A stretch of DNA of 10,076 bases from assembly GCA_002284615.2 (NCBI GenBank), contig MU069486.1, forward strand, positions 529,540-539,615. The letters are read 5' to 3'. Origin of the DNA: Dunaliella salina (lineage: Eukaryota > Chlorophyta > Chlorophyceae > Chlamydomonadales > Dunaliellaceae). A program made the translations under genes and the position numbers. A model generated the notes under the pieces. It was not told the DNA's origin and did not search any database. It saw nothing but the letters and a program-made list of their open reading frames with translations. Positions 6,723-10,076 of this stretch are shown piece after piece (the first letter of the stretch is position 1; each line of letters begins with the position of its first letter).

Positions 6723-7513
6723 TCAAAGTATGCAGCAAGCGTGCAGATATTCATCTGCTTGTGCACATGAACGCCACTGCGCCATGCTTATGTGCTTGCA
6801 TGGCCTGGCTGATCTTGTGTGCCTCCCTGCTAGAGCAGCCTGCACTGCATGCTGCAAGCAAGCCATGGAAGTCTTCCATGGCAAGTCTTCAATCATCACC
6901 ACACCCTTGCCTTGTCCATGAAGACCGCTCCTCAGTAGTAGTCCAGGGGTTAGGGTCAAGGGGTGCTCAAGCTGCACCTGGCCATTGGTGAGGCTCGTGT
7001 AGAGCCTGGAAGGCACAAGAAACCGCAGCTGGAATTAGATACATCAGATAATGAAGCACATCAAGGTGCCTAGGGTGTTGCCCTTTTGCCTCCAGAGGCG
7101 AGCACCAAATTTGGTGGCGGTTCAGCTAGCCCACTGTCTTCCAGTCTTGTTCGCTCACCTCCTGAGCCCCCCACTCAAATACCTCACCATCTATCATTCT
7201 TGGGCTCGTAGACCGCACTTGACGTGCTGGGCAGGCGCTCCGGCTTGAGCATATCGTCAACAAGGGACAGTAGGGCGGTTTCATGCTGCACGACATGTTT
7301 TTTGTCGTCAAAAAATTTTCTGCAGCTTCATTTGTGGGATGAGTGGTGCTGCAATTGTGGGTGAGCGAACGGATCCGGACTGTCTTGACCAGCGATTTGC
7401 CGACCTGTTGTCCCCTCCTGCTTCACGCCAAGCTGGTAAGCTGCGGCAAGGAACTCCGCAGACATGGCTCACGCGCTTAGCAGACTGTTCCTCCAGAGCT
7501 TGGCGTTTTCCAT
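6723..7513 (-). CDS. Gene model of at least three exons, product not recognised
   Basis: Minus-strand model: exon a from ATG at 7513 (or further upstream) to 7473, exon b 7319-7188, exon c 7005 down to a stop near 6723 or an earlier donor. Donors GTGAGC and GTGAGG and acceptors CTGCAG and CTTCCAG give matching phases (2, 2). Exon b encodes a convincing soluble stretch (KFFDDKKHVVQHETALLSLV, then DDMLKPERLPSTSSAVYEPK). Exon c begins LYTSLTNGQVQLEHPLTLTP; its last 40 or so codons look less coding. The intron of 153 bp is a multiple of three and carries two in-frame TGA codons. The start is uncertain: the ATG context is weak (T at -3), and the frame is open only a little further, to 7552. I recognise no domain; a host gene or part of a mobile element are both possible. 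Confidence 0.4.
6862..6882. repeat. Near-perfect palindrome, 9-bp arms
   Basis: GCCATGGAA and TTCCATGGC flank a 3-base GTC spacer. It lies in the 3' part of the unrecognised minus-strand gene model, so it may be a fold in its transcript, or chance. Confidence 0.7.
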
Positions 7514-7792
7514 GAAAACTCCTTCGATGAATGGTGCCAGGTTGTACACATTTAATTAATTTGGAACTTTTGAAATTCTTTAGGGAGAGAGAACCAATGG
7601 GTCGAACACTTAGAATCAAAGTCTGAGACATTATTGGGCCACCATTGAGCACATCCCCTGGCCCTCTACATGATGACGGGTGTGCAAATGCAAAACTTGT
7701 AGCTTGAAGACAGTGTGCTGCAGTGCGCATGCCTGCATGCGCCTGCAGGGTGCGTCCCCTAAAGTCAGGTCAGGCATCTAGTTTTGAGTCCT

Positions 7793-7882
7793 TGCCCCAG
7801 CGGAGCCAGCCAATTCTGAGTATGCAGGACATATAATTTGACCTTTTTTAGCAACCCTGCATACTCAATTTGAGCTGGGGGG
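7793..7882. repeat. Inverted repeat ending in a G run
   Basis: GAGTATGCAGG (7818-7828) and its exact reverse complement CCTGCATACTC (7856-7866) form an 11-bp stem around a 27-base A/T-rich loop. Similarity extends outward imperfectly (CCCCAGCGGAGC on the left, AGCTGGGG on the right). It could be a small fold-back element or the remains of one; no target duplication was seen. Confidence 0.65.
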
Positions 7883-7896
7883 GGGGGGGGGGGGGG
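7877..7896 (+). repeat. Run of 20 G
   Basis: Twenty consecutive G directly after the inverted repeat at 7818-7866, able to form a G-quadruplex and prone to length error in sequencing. The exact count should not be trusted. Confidence 0.85.
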
Positions 7897-9280
7897 CAGA
7901 GTGGGGGCCCGGGACTCAGTCAAAATCCCTGCCAGAATGGGGTCCTCAGGAAGCCCCTTCCCGGCTTACCTGGCCAGCAGTGATGGTTCAGCATTTCGCC
8001 AGCAGCAATATCCTGGGGGTTCAGGGGGGCTAAGGTGGGGGTCTGGAATTTCACCCAACTTTCGCAGGGAAATGGCGAGAAACCAAGGCTTCGCAACGTA
8101 ACAATGGATCGGAGAGATGAGTTGAGCAACCGTTTTTTTAAGTAAATTTGTTGAAATGCTGGCGAATGAGATGTCCTGGAATGCAGCAGGTTATTCAAAC
8201 GGACTGACAGCTGGGGCCGACCAGGCCACACGGGCCACCAAGTGAGGTCCCATCGAGCAGGATTTGAGTTTTTGAGGAGAAAAGCGAGCTTATGCTTTCA
8301 GAGTGCTGAGTGGAGCACTGAGCTAAGATCCTTGGATTAGACAGCTCCCAGCTTGGACCAAGCCCCAGGAACGTGCACACCAGCGCCTGGGCCCCCAAAC
8401 TTGGCAGTGCATGCTACAATAAGATACTGAACAAGACCTCATACTCGGGTTGTGGACAGATGCTGCGCATGCCTGATTTCCAGTTGTGCACCACTTTTGC
8501 CTGGCAGACGCGCTCATGCTCAAAGTGCTTTAGGCCCAATTTTCACACCCCCCGCTTTTTTCACTCTGGTGGGTCAGTTTTTGATGTAAAAGCTACCTGG
8601 GAGCCAAAAAATTGGAGCAAACTCGGGTCAAAACATGCATCATGGCACCCATTTCGTGGAGAAAAGCCAATTTTGGCCTAAAACGCCTTAAAATATGCCC
8701 CTGGTTCACCTGCGACACCCCATCCCCACTTTTTTTTTTCAATGTAGAAGTGTTCAGCGTATCAATATGAACTACTCTTCATACTCAGTTTGCTTGGATC
8801 CCTACTGGGCAAGAACTCCTCACTCTTTGGCATGTAGCATGCCTGGGCTGACCTAAAGTTATTGACAATCTTATTGGAAAGAACCTTCAGGAAGATGTTT
8901 GATGACACGCGCAGGTTGTGTACACACAACGACCAGCTGAGGGGTTTCCTACAACTTCAGAAGTAGATGCTGTAATATGAGTTTGCTGGCAGGTTGCTAT
9001 CCTGGATCCTGCCAGCTGTTAGTAGCCCCCAAAAATCTGGGCAGGACAGGAGTAAGCCCCCGAGCAGAGCCTAGAGTGGAAATGTCAATTTCAATGCCAA
9101 GTGTGAGTTCACATGGAAAAAGAAGGAATGGGAATACCATTTATGGAGCCTCGACCCTATCTTGGCCAGGGTCTGACAAAAGAAACTTTTCTAAGCCTCC
9201 CTAACTTCGCCCCTCCCACAATTGACATTGTGCAGATGTAGTTGTATGAGCAAGTGTGCACTTGAACTTTTTTTGGAGAA

Positions 9281-9283
<3 letters not shown>
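7897..9283. other. Mostly unassigned stretch, one weak open segment
   Basis: No exon with matching splice sites and frame was found. A plus-strand frame open from about 8370 to 8681 includes a moderately protein-like part (SACYNKILNKTSYSGCGQ, then MLRMPDFQLC) up to about 8534, but it has no recognised motif and its continuation looks like repeat. TTTAGGCCCAATTTT (8530-8544) and CCAATTTTGGCCTAAA (8667-8682) are roughly inverted copies and might be ends of a small non-autonomous element; no flanking duplication was evident. Confidence 0.3.
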
Positions 9284-9373
<90 letters not shown>

Positions 9374-9377
9374 CGCA
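9284..9377. repeat. TG microsatellite continuing as an alternating tract
   Basis: An uninterrupted TG array at 9284-9364 (about 40 units) continues as ATGTGCGCGCGCA, so purine-pyrimidine alternation holds for 94 bases. Such a tract is a strong Z-DNA former. Open frames across it encode only Cys-Val or Thr-His repeats and are not genes. Confidence 0.95.
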
Positions 9378-10076
9378 AACAGGGAAAAAGGGGGCACTGT
9401 GGTGAAGAATGGGAATTTCAAACCAACCCTATTTTTCCTTATTTTTCCTGAATTGCGTAGCAGTGACATGAACATAAAAGAAATGGGGTCAAATAGTGGT
9501 CTGGCTGGACCAGAGTGGGTAAGAAACAAAGAAAAGAGGAGTCTACACAGGCCAGAGGCCGTACTACAAGTAAGCAGGGGCCTTACCAAAAGGCCCTCGA
9601 ACCTGCACTAGACACAGGTAGCTAAGGTGAGAGCCAGACCTCAAACCTGCGAGGATCTAAGGGAGAACCTCCTACTGGGGACGCTTTTGGGGTTAGATGG
9701 ACTTCTGGGCCCTCATCTCTGTTTTTACTCAGGCCCTGGGTCGGGGAGCAATTCCCAGAGCACTTGCTCCTTTTATCAATTCGGGGTTGGAATTCTGAGG
9801 TATCCAAAATCCCCAGCCTGGTTTCGACCAGGCACAGATCACCACAGTTCCCTGGCCCAAAGGTGAACCGTGACTTTGATGAGACAGGCTCCGGGAGTTG
9901 CGCCCCCGCCCATGTTAACCACCTGGGGGAAAGCTGGCACAGAAGTGGCACTGGAAGTTGGTGCGGTGGAGGTAGTGCTCAGAAAGTGTGATTTCAGCTT
10001 GGGTCTGCATAACTGTGTGCGCGCCTCCTGGCTTTGGCTGGCCCCTGTGCCGGGGGGCGGTGGGGGGGGCAATGCT
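9378..10076. other. Unassigned right end
   Basis: About 700 bp with no supported gene. Open frames of about 75-110 codons occur on both strands without motifs or matching splice sites. A small hairpin is the only structure noted. A gene continuing beyond the window cannot be excluded. Confidence 0.35.
9816..9833 (+). other. Hairpin with 7-bp stem and TTCG loop
   Basis: GCCTGGT, TTCG, ACCAGGC: a perfect 7-bp stem with a UUCG tetraloop if transcribed from the plus strand. The closing pair is U-A, not the extra-stable C-G. No U-run follows and the organism is eukaryotic, so a terminator is not proposed. Confidence 0.5.

Noticed and set aside
7328..7471. In-frame TGA codons as recoded tryptophan or selenocysteine
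   Set aside because: Both fall inside an intron with proper GT-AG ends and matching phase, so no recoding is needed.
7308..7730. 140-codon minus-strand frame covering the 153-bp intron
   Set aside because: It would be incompatible in frame with the strongly protein-like exon b; it lacks motifs. Kept as the less likely alternative.
9157..9611. Long frames encoding Cys-Val or Thr-His repeats
   Set aside because: They only translate the TG microsatellite.

Overview
This window looks like nuclear DNA of a photosynthetic eukaryote, most likely a green alga. Genes are split into short exons with GTGAG-type donors and CAG-type acceptors. Introns and spacers are full of simple repeats: a 94-bp TG-rich tract, a GCAT tract, runs of 13 and 20 G, and several minisatellites. 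There are no operons and no long uninterrupted genes. The best-recognised product is a plastid outer-envelope pore protein of the OEP21 family. The green-algal assignment is inference; no rRNA or plastid sequence is present to confirm it.

Layout: 1-1284 holds a 33-bp coding-like minisatellite (153-275) and otherwise nothing I can assign. On the minus strand, 2630-1285 is a phase-consistent five-exon gene model whose exons 2-3 align without gaps to the OEP21-like gene next to it. A 163-bp gap (2631-2793) separates the two start codons and probably acts as a shared divergent promoter. On the plus strand, 2794-4741 carries four phase-consistent exons of the OEP21-like gene. The final exon was not found.

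Intron 3 of the plus gene (3461-4615) contains an antisense broken coding-like segment, a short repeat cluster, and two decayed copies of the start of exon 4. Downstream of exon 4, the end of the same exon and its donor region recur as several decayed copies (4788-5058). Exon 4 is therefore flanked on both sides by degenerate tandem duplications of its own boundaries, the most unusual structure here.

5280-5920 is minisatellite and diverged duplication. At 5962-6671 lies a complete but dead 710-bp hAT-family DNA transposon with 17-bp terminal inverted repeats, a perfect 8-bp target-site duplication and a broken BED zinc-finger reading frame. On the minus strand, 7513-6723 is a second gene model of at least three exons with no recognised product. 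The rest (7514-10076) is mostly non-coding, with an inverted repeat, a G20 run, the TG tract and a small hairpin.

All exon structures were read by eye from splice signals, frame and phase. They need transcript support. The two OEP21-like genes are inferred to be paralogues placed head to head; the third gene has no inferred link to them.
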